From DTKD01 sp050948905 (GTDB lineage: Bacteria; Armatimonadota; UBA5829): a stretch of 64,000 nucleotides of DNA. Each line of letters opens with the position of its first letter. Positions within the stretch are counted from its first letter, which is position 1. The notes beneath the pieces were generated by a model. The model had not been told where the DNA came from and ran no database searches. It saw nothing but the letters and a program-made list of their open reading frames with translations. This document shows positions 26,993 to 34,931 of the stretch, piece by piece. The DNA is taken from NCBI GenBank assembly GCA_050948905.1, contig JBMNES010000001.1:2294001-2358000 (forward strand), written 5' to 3'. The position numbers were made by a program, and so were the translations under genes.

Positions 26993-28393
26993 TTATGGTT
27001 CCTGACCTTCGTAGAGGTTCTCAAACGAGGCAAACTCTTTCACAAACCCGACCTTAACCATGCCCGTTGGGCCGTTTCTGTGCTTGGCGATTAAAATCTC
27101 AGTGGTCTCCACGTGTCTTTGGTCGGGATCATCATATTCGCCCTCCCTGCCGCGGACGCCCTCAGTATCCTCAACCTCTTTGATCCGATAATAGTCCGGC
27201 CTGTAAAGCATCATTACGAGGTCCGCCTCCGCTTCAATCGAACCCGACTCCCTCAAGTCCGAAAGCATCGGCCGCTTGTCCTCGCGCTTCTCAACCGCTC
27301 GGCTCAACTGCGAAAGAGCTATCACCGGCACCTTTAACTCTCTCGCCAGCGCCTTCAAGCCACGCGCTATTTCAGATATCTCCTGGTTGCGGTTCTCCAC
27401 ATTTTTATGCGACCGCATAAGCTGCAAATAGTCGACCACCACCAGCGACAAGCCGTGCTCGGCTTTAAGTCTGCGGCATTTGGCTCTCATTCCCAGGTGG
27501 GTGATGTCCGTGGAGTCGTCTATGAATATCTTTGCGTTATCCAGCTTGCCCGTCGCTTCTGACAGCAGCGCCCATTCATCCTGTCCAAAAAAACCGCTTC
27601 TCAGACGATGTGCGTTGGTTCGTGCCATCATACACAGCATTCGCAAAACCAACTGCTCAGCCGACATTTCTATGCTGAAAATAGCCACGGTCTTCTGAGC
27701 CGAAGCCGCTGCGTGCAGTGCAAAGTTCAGGGCCAGCGCAGTCTTTCCCATCGAAGGCCGTGCGGCGACAATAATGAAATCCGAAGGCTGTAGGCCGCTG
27801 GTCATATCGTCGAGCTTGGCGAAGCCTGTAGGTATTCCAGAAGTGACACCTTTGTTGTGATAACGCTGAGTTATCTGGTCCCATGCCTCACTCAACAGAG
27901 GCAATAGCGGTTTAAAGTACTCACCAAGCCTGCGTTGACCCACTCCGAAAACAAGCTGTTCGGCCCTGCCGGTGATCGCTTCTATGTCTTCCTCTTCGCT
28001 ATGAGCGAGCCCGATGATCTCCGTGCCTGCCGCGATCAATCTGCGTAAAATCGACTTCTGCTCGACTATCTTTGCATAGTATTCGACGTGAGCCGCCGTC
28101 GGCACCGAACTAGCCAGCGCCATCAAATACTCAGTGCCCCCGCAGCTCTCCAGCTTGCCTCTCCTGCGAAGCTCCTCCTGGAGGGTAATCAAGTCCACCG
28201 GCTCGTTTCGTTCCGCCAGAGAAAGCAGCGAATCGAAGACCTCCTGATGAGTAGGACGATAAAAATCCTCAGCCGTCAGGATCTCCATGCCCTTCTCAAG
28301 GGCGCTTCGCTCCAGCATCATTGAGCCGAGTGTCGACTGCTCCGCCTCCAGGTTCTGCGGCGGCAAGTTGTGGGTTGGGCTAACCGTTGCCAT
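26993..28393 (-). CDS. dnaB: Replicative DNA helicase
   Basis: Hexameric helicase that unwinds the replication fork. The 466-residue product has the N-terminal primase-interaction domain (PPQNLEAEQSTLGSMML), a linker, and a RecA-like domain with Walker A ARPSMGKTALALNFA near residue 211, Walker B LVVVDYLQLM near 316, and QLSRAVEKREDKRPMLSDLR near 360. No intein interrupts the Walker motif. It follows rplI by a single base, the conserved rplI-dnaB order of many bacteria, and precedes purD. Confidence 0.97.
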   Translation of the reverse strand: MATVSPTHNLPPQNLEAEQSTLGSMMLERSALEKGMEILTAEDFYRPTHQEVFDSLLSLAERNEPVDLITLQEELRRRGKLESCGGTEYLMALASSVPTAAHVEYYAKIVEQKSILRRLIAAGTEIIGLAHSEEEDIEAITGRAEQLVFGVGQRRLGEYFKPLLPLLSEAWDQITQRYHNKGVTSGIPTGFAKLDDMTSGLQPSDFIIVAARPSMGKTALALNFALHAAASAQKTVAIFSIEMSAEQLVLRMLCMMARTNAHRLRSGFFGQDEWALLSEATGKLDNAKIFIDDSTDITHLGMRAKCRRLKAEHGLSLVVVDYLQLMRSHKNVENRNQEISEIARGLKALARELKVPVIALSQLSRAVEKREDKRPMLSDLRESGSIEAEADLVMMLYRPDYYRIKEVEDTEGVRGREGEYDDPDQRHVETTEILIAKHRNGPTGMVKVGFVKEFASFENLYEGQEP

Positions 28394-28394
28394 A

Positions 28395-28844
28395 CTATTG
28401 CTCCGCCGTCACTTCAACGGTAACGTCAACCGAAACCTCCTGGTGCAGCTTAATAGTGGCCTTATGCGAGCCTGTAGTCTTGATAGGCTCGTCGATGTGT
28501 ATGGTGCGTTTGTCCACCTTAATACGCTGTTGCTTTAACAGCGCATCGGCGATGTCCTGATTAGTCACCGAGCCATAGAGCTTGGTGCCGGTGCCGGTCT
28601 TGCCAGTTACATTGATAGTGGCGCCTTGGATTCTCTCAGCTATCTCCTTAGCTTCAGCCAGTTGATGCTCCAATCGAACCTCAAGTATCTTTTTCTGGGT
28701 CTCAATCTGCTTGAGCGCACCCGCATCGGCAGGGGTAGCCAGCTTGCGAGGGAACAAAAAGTTGCGCGCATAGCCTTCCGCCACGTTCACTATCTGCCCA
28801 GCCTTGCCCAGAGCTTTAACATCCTTTGCGAGGATAACCTTCAT
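28395..28844 (-). CDS. rplI: Large-subunit ribosomal protein L9
   Basis: Binds 23S rRNA at the base of the L1 stalk. The 149-residue protein has the canonical N-terminal domain MKVILAKDVKALGKAGQIV then VAEGYARNFLFPRKLA, a long connecting helix, and a C-terminal domain ending QEVSVDVTVEVTAEQ. ATG 28844 has a GAGGAG-type site. One base separates it from dnaB. rpsF, ssb and rpsR, usual partners, are not present; instead the Mce gene lies upstream. Confidence 0.97.
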   Translation of the reverse strand: MKVILAKDVKALGKAGQIVNVAEGYARNFLFPRKLATPADAGALKQIETQKKILEVRLEHQLAEAKEIAERIQGATINVTGKTGTGTKLYGSVTNQDIADALLKQQRIKVDKRTIHIDEPIKTTGSHKATIKLHQEVSVDVTVEVTAEQ

Positions 28845-28892
28845 AAAACTGCTCCTCTCATTTCACCTTAGGCCGAAAACAGCCCTCGGTGC

Positions 28893-30356
28893 TCACTTTT
28901 TATACTGTAAACCCACAAACACATCGCCTTTACGGTCGAATACGTTGCTATAACCGCCATACAACCCCATACCGTGCCCCATTTTCAGCACCGCGCGCAG
29001 GTCGTATTCCGGGTCATTCGGTCGGAAACCATCCGCAGACAGCAAAAAATGGTTGCCCAGCCGCTGATCGACCCCGAAGCCAAGACGCGAAGCATAAAGC
29101 CCGTATCGCAGCGAGGTCGATAAGCCAAGCAATTTCCCCGCCTGCAAATTCGCCTTGGTGCTTTCTCCGATATTGAACGCTCCCAGACGATAGAACGCGC
29201 CGTTAAATCCGCCGAAAGTGTAGTTGGCGTCGAACCGATAATCCCCCTGATCCGTGTTCCAGAGAGCATCTGAGACCAGACCCTGGTTAGGTATCTGAGA
29301 TTTTTTCGTTCTCGGCGGCGATGATGCCGTTACTTTGCCGAGCTTGCGATTCAATGTCCCGATTAGTTCGTTAGCTTGTGCAGTAGCCTCTGCGGCGTTT
29401 CGAATCGCCTCTTTGATGTTTTCCTGAATTTCCTTATCTGAGGTCATACTCTGTATGTCAGCGGACGCCGCAGTCAGGTTAGACATCATATCATTAGTCT
29501 GCAGAACCGCTTTATCGATGTCCTGCAGCAGGGTATCGACTTTCGCTAGGCTGCCATCTATTCTCTCAACGCTGCCGCCAACACCGGATATAATATTTCG
29601 GGCTTCGGTCATCGCAGAGTTTAAGGTTTTCATAGCGTCTTTAGCCTGCTGGAGTATATCGCGAGTAGCCGGTGCGGCATCGTTTGCCACTATACTCTGC
29701 AGTTCATCAGTCATTTTGACAGCGTTATCCGTCGCGGCCACCATGTTGTTCATCGCCCGCTGTATATCCGGCGACACCTGCACCACGATCTCCCTGGCAG
29801 AATCCAGCAGCTTTGTGGTAGATTCGGCCGCTGTCTGCATTTGGGCCACAGTGCCTTTGATATTCTCTATGGTCTTTTTATCACCCAGCACAGCGTTGAT
29901 TCCCGCCGCCGATTCCTTGAGCTGGCTCACGAGTTCTCCGACATCCGAAATCAGCCGCTCATAATTCAACGGCTCAGTGCTGTTGATTTTCTGATCGTTT
30001 TTCAAACAACTGCTCTTGTTTCCCGGCAAAATATCGACGTAGCTGTCTCCAATCAACCCGCCCGTGGTGATTCGAGCCACCGAATCGGATGGTATGCAGG
30101 TTTTATTGCCAATAGCCATATCGATTCTGGCGTAGCTTCTGGCCGTCAACGTAACCGACGACACCGCGCCGACCTTCACGCCAGCCATTCGAATATCCGC
30201 TCCTCTGTCCAGCTTGCCCGCATCCCTGAAAATCGCGTAAATATGCACCGTCGATGCCCCGACGTTTACTCCCCGCAAGAACCAATACATAGCCCCCAAA
30301 GCCACTATGGCAGCGAAGACCAACAGACCTACTTTTGCCTCGTTTCTCAGCAGCAC
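28893..30356 (-). CDS. mlaD: Mce/MlaD-type lipid-binding protein with a C-terminal beta-rich domain
   Basis: Periplasmic substrate-binding subunit of a phospholipid ABC transporter. One N-terminal membrane helix (about residues 8-27) precedes an Mce domain at about 36-115 with GADIRMAGVKVGAVSSVTL and ITTGGLIGDSYVDILPG. Residues about 125-335 form long helices rich in Ala, Gln and Asn, typical of tubular Mce proteins. Residues about 345-487 are unusual: repeated short strands with alternating aromatic and polar residues (RFDANYTFGGFNGAFYRLGA, LRYGLYASRLGFGVDQRLG, GLYGGYSNVFDRKGDVFVG). This resembles an outer-membrane barrel segment. It starts at GTG 30356, last gene of the E-F-D order. Confidence 0.85.
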   Translation of the reverse strand: MLLRNEAKVGLLVFAAIVALGAMYWFLRGVNVGASTVHIYAIFRDAGKLDRGADIRMAGVKVGAVSSVTLTARSYARIDMAIGNKTCIPSDSVARITTGGLIGDSYVDILPGNKSSCLKNDQKINSTEPLNYERLISDVGELVSQLKESAAGINAVLGDKKTIENIKGTVAQMQTAAESTTKLLDSAREIVVQVSPDIQRAMNNMVAATDNAVKMTDELQSIVANDAAPATRDILQQAKDAMKTLNSAMTEARNIISGVGGSVERIDGSLAKVDTLLQDIDKAVLQTNDMMSNLTAASADIQSMTSDKEIQENIKEAIRNAAEATAQANELIGTLNRKLGKVTASSPPRTKKSQIPNQGLVSDALWNTDQGDYRFDANYTFGGFNGAFYRLGAFNIGESTKANLQAGKLLGLSTSLRYGLYASRLGFGVDQRLGNHFLLSADGFRPNDPEYDLRAVLKMGHGMGLYGGYSNVFDRKGDVFVGLQYKK

Positions 30357-30386
30357 GTCAGATTATCCTCATTTATGCATAGCCAA

Positions 30387-31136
30387 TTATCGCGTAATTT
30401 GAATTGGCCCCTCTGTCGAGCCAGTCATAAATTGCCTTACCACTGGGTTGTCGGAGTTTTCCATCTCCTCAACCGTGCCAACCGCCACGATTTTGCCACG
30501 ATGAAGCATCGCTATCCTGCTCGCAACGCGCCTGATAGCCGCCAGGTCGTGTGATACAACCACCGAGGTCGCTCCCACCTCTTCCCTGGTCTTCGTAATC
30601 AAATCCGCTATCGTAGCCGATGTGATAGGGTCAAGCCCTGCTGTCGGCTCATCGTAAAGCAAAATATCCGGGTTCATAGCCAGAGCCCTCGCCAGACCAA
30701 CCCTCTTTTGCATTCCCCCAGACAACTCCGCCGGCATCAAATTCTCAGTTCGCGGCAGTCCGACCATAGAAAGCTTCGCCTGAACTATCTCGCGAACCTC
30801 CATTTCCGAAAGACGCTGGTGTCTTTTCAGCCCGAAACACACATTTTCATAGACGTTCAGCGAGTCAAACAGCGCCGCGTACTGAAACACCATACCGATT
30901 CTGCGCCGTATGCCGTTCAGTTCCCTCTCCGGCATCCTTGCGATGTCAGTGCCTTCCACAAACAACTGTCCGCCGGTTGGACTTTGCAGACCTGCAATAC
31001 ACTTCAAAAGCGTGCTCTTGCCAGCCCCGGACATACCCATCACCGCGACAGTCTCGCCTTTGTCCACAACCAGATCCAGCCTCCGCAGAATCGAGTTGCC
31101 GCCGATCCGATATGATAACTGACGCGCTTCAATCAC
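30387..31136 (-). CDS. mlaF: Mla/Mce-type ABC transporter ATPase
   Basis: ATPase subunit that drives lipid movement between membranes. The 249-residue protein has Walker A MGMSGAGKSTLLK near residue 34, Q-loop VFQYAALFDSLNVYENV near 83, signature LSGGMQKRVGLARAL near 138, and Walker B DILLYDEPTAGLDP near 158. The FQYAALFDS and GGMQKRV segments are typical of the MlaF/MKL subfamily. The GTG start overlaps the permease stop (GTGA), and the Mce subunit follows 30 bases downstream. Confidence 0.93.
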   Translation of the reverse strand: MIEARQLSYRIGGNSILRRLDLVVDKGETVAVMGMSGAGKSTLLKCIAGLQSPTGGQLFVEGTDIARMPERELNGIRRRIGMVFQYAALFDSLNVYENVCFGLKRHQRLSEMEVREIVQAKLSMVGLPRTENLMPAELSGGMQKRVGLARALAMNPDILLYDEPTAGLDPITSATIADLITKTREEVGATSVVVSHDLAAIRRVASRIAMLHRGKIVAVGTVEEMENSDNPVVRQFMTGSTEGPIQITR

Positions 31137-32011
31137 AAGAACGCCGTCCTGCCGCCGAACATCACATACGCAAGGAAGAAGTTCAGAATATAGATTATCA
31201 CAATGGAGATTACAACAGAGTTGGTGGTCGATTTGCCCACGCCGGTCGCGCCTCCGCTCGTTCTTAAACCCTGCTGGGCACCAACAGTCACGATCACAAT
31301 GGCGAAGAACACCGTCTTCAGCAGCCCCATAAAGATGTCATAAGGCATGACCTGTGTCTTCAGCGTGCTCAAAAATCCGCCGCTCGCCACCCCGTTCACC
31401 ACAGCCACCACATATCCGCCGCCGGTTCCGACCAGATCAGCCAGAGCAGCCAGCGCCGGAAGCATCACTATCCCCGCCAGCAGCCTCGGCACTACAAGAT
31501 ATCGCACAGGACTCACGGCCAGCGCCCGCAGCGCATCGATCTGTTCCGTAACTTTCATACTCCCAATTTCCGCTGCTATTGCACTGCCTGACCTCGCCGC
31601 CACCACTACCGCCGTCAGCACCGGCCCGATCTCTCGTACTATGGATATCCCCACAACCCCGCCGGTATAGCTTCCGATCCCCCATTTTACGACCAACTGA
31701 GACATATACAACGACAAAACGGCCCCAGAAAACGCCACCGTGATCAGTACAATAGGAAGCGAAGCCACGCCGATATACGCCATCTGATTTAGCGTATCCC
31801 GTAAGTTTATGGCTCCCCTGGCGAGGTATTGCACAGTTCGACCGAGTATCGTAGAAAATTCACCTATGAACTCGAAGAACTTAGTAAATGTCTGGTAGGT
31901 GATTTCGCCGGGAATGGAGACGACTGCGGCTAATTCGTCGCCGACATCGTGGAGGATCTCGCCCACGACATCACCGGGCCTTGATGGGTGCCTGTTAGGG
32001 TCCTGTCTCAT
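31133..32011 (-). CDS. mlaE: MlaE-type ABC transporter permease
   Basis: Membrane subunit of the lipid transporter. The 292-residue protein has an N-terminal amphipathic region and about five to six membrane helices; the family motif region VVGISIVREIGPVLTAVVVAA, then RSGSAIAAEIGSMKVTEQIDAL and SPVRYLVVPRLLAG, is clear. ATG 32011 was chosen because GGAG lies just upstream; the open frame to 32104 would add 31 residues unlike the family. It is the first gene of the mlaE-mlaF-mlaD unit and diverges from the tRNA genes. Confidence 0.93.
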   Translation of the reverse strand: MRQDPNRHPSRPGDVVGEILHDVGDELAAVVSIPGEITYQTFTKFFEFIGEFSTILGRTVQYLARGAINLRDTLNQMAYIGVASLPIVLITVAFSGAVLSLYMSQLVVKWGIGSYTGGVVGISIVREIGPVLTAVVVAARSGSAIAAEIGSMKVTEQIDALRALAVSPVRYLVVPRLLAGIVMLPALAALADLVGTGGGYVVAVVNGVASGGFLSTLKTQVMPYDIFMGLLKTVFFAIVIVTVGAQQGLRTSGGATGVGKSTTNSVVISIVIIYILNFFLAYVMFGGRTAFL

Positions 32012-32128
32012 GATCTCCGACCTGGTCGAAATGAGGTCTGGCCAGCCAAATCGGCGGCAAGACAAAGTATACCTGACGAGCCCTACACTGTCAATTAAAA
32101 CCACTGCCCTGATATGTAAAACTTTGTA

Positions 32129-32157
32129 TTGTCAAGAGCCGGGTAGGGTGCTATAAT
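32129..32157 (+). promoter_or_regulatory. Promoter of the tRNA-Gly/tRNA-Cys unit
   Basis: TTGTCA at 32129-32134 and TATAAT at 32152-32157 are separated by 17 bases, a near-consensus housekeeping promoter. The predicted leader contains a small hairpin, GATGCT-N7-AGCATC (32166-32184), before the first tRNA. Confidence 0.8.
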
Positions 32158-32220
32158 GTAGTCTCGATGCTGCATTGTAGCATCAGGGCGTAGATTCAAC
32201 AGGATTCAGCCCACCGGTTT

Positions 32221-32295
<75 letters not shown>

Positions 32296-32299
32296 GCGA

Positions 32300-32374
32300 G
32301 GCGACGTAGCCAAGTGGCTAAGGCAGCGGTCTGCAAAATCGCTATCACCAGTTCGATTCTGGTCGTCGCCTCCA
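32300..32374 (+). tRNA. tRNA-Cys (anticodon GCA)
   Basis: Acceptor GGCGACG pairs with CGTCGCC, the D arm is GCC/GGC, the anticodon stem GCGGT/ATCGC encloses loop CTGCAAA (anticodon GCA), the T arm is ACCAG-TTCGATT-CTGGT, and CCA is encoded. A T-run follows directly. The DUF3800 cassette begins 155 bases downstream. Confidence 0.96.
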
Positions 32375-32453
32375 TTTTTGTCGTCAACCCCACAAACATT
32401 TTCACAAAAGAGCTGGCTTGTCTATCGATCAAGGTATCAGCCTCAATTATAAG

Positions 32454-32482
32454 TTGCTTCTGTGATTTCTAATTGGTAAAAT
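32454..32482 (+). promoter_or_regulatory. Promoter of the DUF3800 cassette
   Basis: TTGCTT at 32454-32459 and TAAAAT at 32477-32482 with a 17-base spacer. A strong GGGGAGAGGG site follows before ATG 32530, so the cassette has its own expression signals. Confidence 0.6.
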
Positions 32483-32529
32483 GTCTTACTCCTCTGTTGC
32501 TCGTATATGTTTGAGGGGAGAGGGCAATT

Positions 32530-33240
32530 ATGAGCCGGGCATATAACATTTTTTGTGATGAGAGTTGCCATTTAGAAAATGACCAGCAATCTGTAATGGT
32601 TTTAGGTGCGGTATGGTGTCCGACAGACAAGGTTAGCGAAAGTGCCCGGAAACTACGAGAGATAAAGCATCGTCATCATCTCAGCCCAGATTTCGAGATC
32701 AAGTGGACTAAGGTGTCGCCAGCAAAGCTAGACTTTTATCTTGATCTTCTGGATTATTTCTTTGATGATGACGATCTCCATTTTCGGGCATTGGTTGTGT
32801 CAGACAAGTCCAAACTGTGCCATCGAGCCTTTTGTCAGACTCACGATAGCTGGTACTACAAAATGTTGTTCGAGATGTTGAAAGTGCTGTTGACACCCAA
32901 CGACACATTCAATATATATCTTGATATTAAAGATTCTCGTAGTGCCGATAAAGTCAGGATGCTGCACGAAGTTCTCTGCAATAACCTCTACGACTTTAGA
33001 AGAGAAATTATTGGCAAGGTTCAAAATGTCCGATCTCACGAAGTCCAGCACGTTCAACTCGTCGATTTGTTAGTTGGTGCAGTGAGTTATCTTAATCGAG
33101 GCTTGGCGGGTAACTCAGCAAAGATTGCATTTATTGAAAAGATGAGGCAGCGGTCGTCATATTCATTGACTAAGACTACTTTATTGCGTGAGGACAAGGT
33201 AAATTTGCTCATATGGGAGCCCGCCGAGGTGCAAACCTGA
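32530..33240 (+). CDS. DUF3800 domain protein
   Basis: A 236-residue protein with the marks of DUF3800: an N-terminal strand with the acidic motif FCDESCH (Asp10, Glu11), a central acidic strand (FNIYLDIKDSRS), and a C-terminal VQHVQLVDLLVGAVSY segment with a conserved Asp. The family is thought to have an RNase H-like fold with these acidic residues as metal ligands; its members are often found in mobile and defence-related contexts. Molecular role is not established. The gene looks more A+T-rich than its neighbours by eye. Its stop overlaps the start of the next gene (TGATG), so the two are one unit. Confidence 0.85.
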   Translation: MSRAYNIFCDESCHLENDQQSVMVLGAVWCPTDKVSESARKLREIKHRHHLSPDFEIKWTKVSPAKLDFYLDLLDYFFDDDDLHFRALVVSDKSKLCHRAFCQTHDSWYYKMLFEMLKVLLTPNDTFNIYLDIKDSRSADKVRMLHEVLCNNLYDFRREIIGKVQNVRSHEVQHVQLVDLLVGAVSYLNRGLAGNSAKIAFIEKMRQRSSYSLTKTTLLREDKVNLLIWEPAEVQT

Positions 33241-33731
33241 TGCATCCTGATTGGCTGCCTGATCTAATACTCTTGGATGATTACGATGGTGACTGGCATA
33301 GCTATATTGAAGTTGTATACGACTATTTTTGTAGAGATTTTGTATCGTCAAAACCGGCTTTCGAAGACAAAAGGTTCGGTCTAAAGCGACATCCAGAGCT
33401 TGAGGGCAAAGAGGCCACATTTTGGCACGTAACAAGCCAGGGTAGAGATGAATCAGAACGCGTTCCAGACCTTCGTCGTTGTGAGCGTATCAGATGGCTA
33501 CGCCCGATGATTGAGGCGACTGCACATTCTAAGGTCAGGTGTTGGCGAAATAAAAGAAAAGCCAATGAGGAGAGGGTTGTAATTGCACTTGAGGACTTCA
33601 GCTTCGTAGTGATCCTTGCAGACCGGGGCGATTATGTCTTGCTATGGACGGCTTACTGTGTCGATCACGAGTCGCGAAGAGAAAAGCTGCTGAAAGATTA
33701 TAAAGAATATGTCAAGAACCAAAAAGGCTGA
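33240..33731 (+). CDS. Unknown protein paired with DUF3800; possible RelE/BECR-like fold
   Basis: A 163-residue protein from ATG 33240, coupled by a one-base overlap to the DUF3800 gene; the frame runs back to 33213 but that adds residues inside the partner. I do not recognise a named family. Visible are an N-terminal acidic segment, a central block KEATFWHVTSQG with PDLRRCERIRWLRPMIE, then basic KVRCWRNKRKANEERVVIAL, and a C-terminal FVVILADRGDYVLLWTAYCV before a charged helix. The last block, a strand followed by LLWTAY and a basic helix, resembles the C-terminal half of RelE-like or phage BECR ribonucleases; this is only a fold guess. Confidence 0.7.
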   Translation: MHPDWLPDLILLDDYDGDWHSYIEVVYDYFCRDFVSSKPAFEDKRFGLKRHPELEGKEATFWHVTSQGRDESERVPDLRRCERIRWLRPMIEATAHSKVRCWRNKRKANEERVVIALEDFSFVVILADRGDYVLLWTAYCVDHESRREKLLKDYKEYVKNQKG

Positions 33732-33755
33732 TGCCGCTCTGTGAAGAGCGGCATC
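33730..33755 (+). terminator. Hairpin closing the DUF3800 cassette
   Basis: GATGCCGCTC (33730-33739) pairs perfectly with GAGCGGCATC (33746-33755) around a six-base loop. The stem overlaps the stop codon. The following bases are only moderately T-rich, so it may be a terminator or a 3' stabilising hairpin. Confidence 0.6.
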
Positions 33756-33909
33756 GTTACTCCTTCCACACATGGTGGATGAGTTCTTAGATATCTACAT
33801 TTCTATTATGCCCAAAAAAAACTGAAAAGTCAACCAAAAAATACCTCCAGCACAATGCTACGTTTAAGGCACACACATTAACTGAAGCATTTCCGCGTTC
33901 TTCTTTAAC

Positions 33910-33947
33910 ACAACAAAAACAGGGAGGAGCCAAAACGCTACTCCCTG
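33910..33947 (-). terminator. Intrinsic terminator of the peroxiredoxin gene
   Basis: On the minus strand CAGGGAGTAGC pairs with GCTCCTCCCTG (11 positions, one mismatch) around a six-base loop (plus 33920-33947), followed by TTTTTGTTG. It lies 30 bases after the peroxiredoxin stop. Confidence 0.8.
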
Positions 33948-33977
33948 CAAGTTTATCTATTTAGAAACCGATACGAA

Positions 33978-34676
33978 CTACGGCTTCCAGACCTCCCAAA
34001 CCTTGCCGACCAGTTCCGGGCCGGGGGTCAGGGTGGTTTGACCGGGCTGCCAGCCAGATGGGGTGACTTCTCCGGTGGCGACCACGTGCTGGAATGCCTT
34101 CAACTGCCTTAGAAGTTCTTCGGGATTTCGCCCAACCTCAGGAGTGAGTACTTCCATTGCACGGATGACAAAGTCCGGGTCGATGATAAATCGTCCGCGG
34201 ATGTCGACTCCCGCCTCTTCGTCGTAGACGCCGTAGACGGAGCCGATCTTTCCACCGGCATCTGACAGCATCGGGAACGGCACTCCGCCGGGCAGCATCT
34301 TGCTGAGTTCCTCTTCCTGCCAGATCTTATGCACAAACCTGCTGTCCGTGCTCATTGCCAAAACGACCGTATCGAGCTTCTTGAATTCTTCATAACGGGC
34401 AGCGACCGCTGCCAACTCGGTCGGTCAAACAAATGTGAAATCGCCGGGATAGAAACACACGACGATCCATTTGCCTTTATAATCTGAGAGTTTCACGGGC
34501 TTAAAGCCCTTGCCGACGAACGCGTTAGCTTCAAAATCTGGAGCCGGCTTGCCAACTCGTGCCAACATACGCGTTACCTCCTGTGTGGGTGATGTGTTTT
34601 CCCCTTGGGGAGCGGGGGCCGCCGAACTGATCGGCCCTTTTGCGGCTGAAACACAACCATCTTTCGCTTCAGGCAT
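33978..34676 (-). CDS. Selenocysteine-containing peroxiredoxin (AhpC/Prx family), UGA read as Sec
   Basis: Predicted to reduce hydrogen peroxide and organic hydroperoxides. The frame is interrupted by one TGA (34427-34425) that falls exactly at the peroxidatic cysteine: VCFYPGDFTFV-U-PTELAAVAARYEEF, against the family's DFTFVCPTE. Both sides are in the same frame and well conserved, so the product is 232 residues with Sec84. A GGUC-loop hairpin follows at SECIS distance. From ATG 34676 (site GAGGAGGT) there is a 36-residue extension with Cys8; ATG 34568 also has a strong AGGAGGT site and would give 196 residues with Sec48, the normal AhpC spacing. The usual C-terminal resolving cysteine (GEVCP) is Thr205 (GEVTPSGW). 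Other cysteines are Cys8 and Cys74. Monocistronic, with its own promoter and terminator. Confidence 0.9.
34398..34427 (-). promoter_or_regulatory. Bacterial SECIS element with the recoded UGA
   Basis: On the mRNA, UGA (34427-34425) is followed after 17 nucleotides by GGUC, the apical loop of a perfect six-pair stem GGCAGC/GCUGCC (34413-34398). Position and loop match the known bacterial SECIS pattern; the E. coli fdhF element also has a GGUCU loop 18 nucleotides after UGA. The hairpin lies inside the coding sequence (ELAAVAA). Confidence 0.85.
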
Positions 34677-34760
34677 ATCTACCTCCTCTGCTAAAAGCTG
34701 GGCAGTCCGATAATTAACCGCCCGGGCTGTGTGTGGCAGGCTGTAATGCCTGCTTGCATC

Positions 34761-34788
34761 ATTATATGCGTTTACACATTATTGTCAA
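34761..34788 (-). promoter_or_regulatory. Promoter of the peroxiredoxin gene
   Basis: On the minus strand TTGACA (34788-34783) and TATAAT (34766-34761) are separated by 16 bases, both perfect hexamers. A TTCTAATGATTGACA stretch covering the -35 region (plus 34783-34797) weakly resembles a PerR/Fur-type 7-1-7 box. Confidence 0.8.
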
Positions 34789-34931
34789 TCATTAGAATGC
34801 AAAAAAGACTCTGTGCGCGAAGGCATTTAATGCTGGAATACATAACTGTTTGGTAAAGAAACAATATGCGACTTGCAGTCGTAATCTAACTGAAGAGCTG
34901 AGATTGGCTGATCGAACGGCGGAGGATAGAC

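Noticed and set aside
32375..33990. Searched for a second copy of the tRNA-Cys 3' end that would mark an integrated element boundary.
   Set aside because: No direct repeat of TTCGATTCTGG or CGTCGCCTCCA was seen downstream, and no integrase gene, so insertion at the tRNA is only suggested by position.
34425..34427. Reading the peroxiredoxin as a broken gene (two separate frames, 34425-34676 and 33978-34415).
   Set aside because: The two parts are in the same frame, conserved up to the TGA on both sides, the TGA falls on the catalytic residue only, and a SECIS-like hairpin follows at the expected distance.
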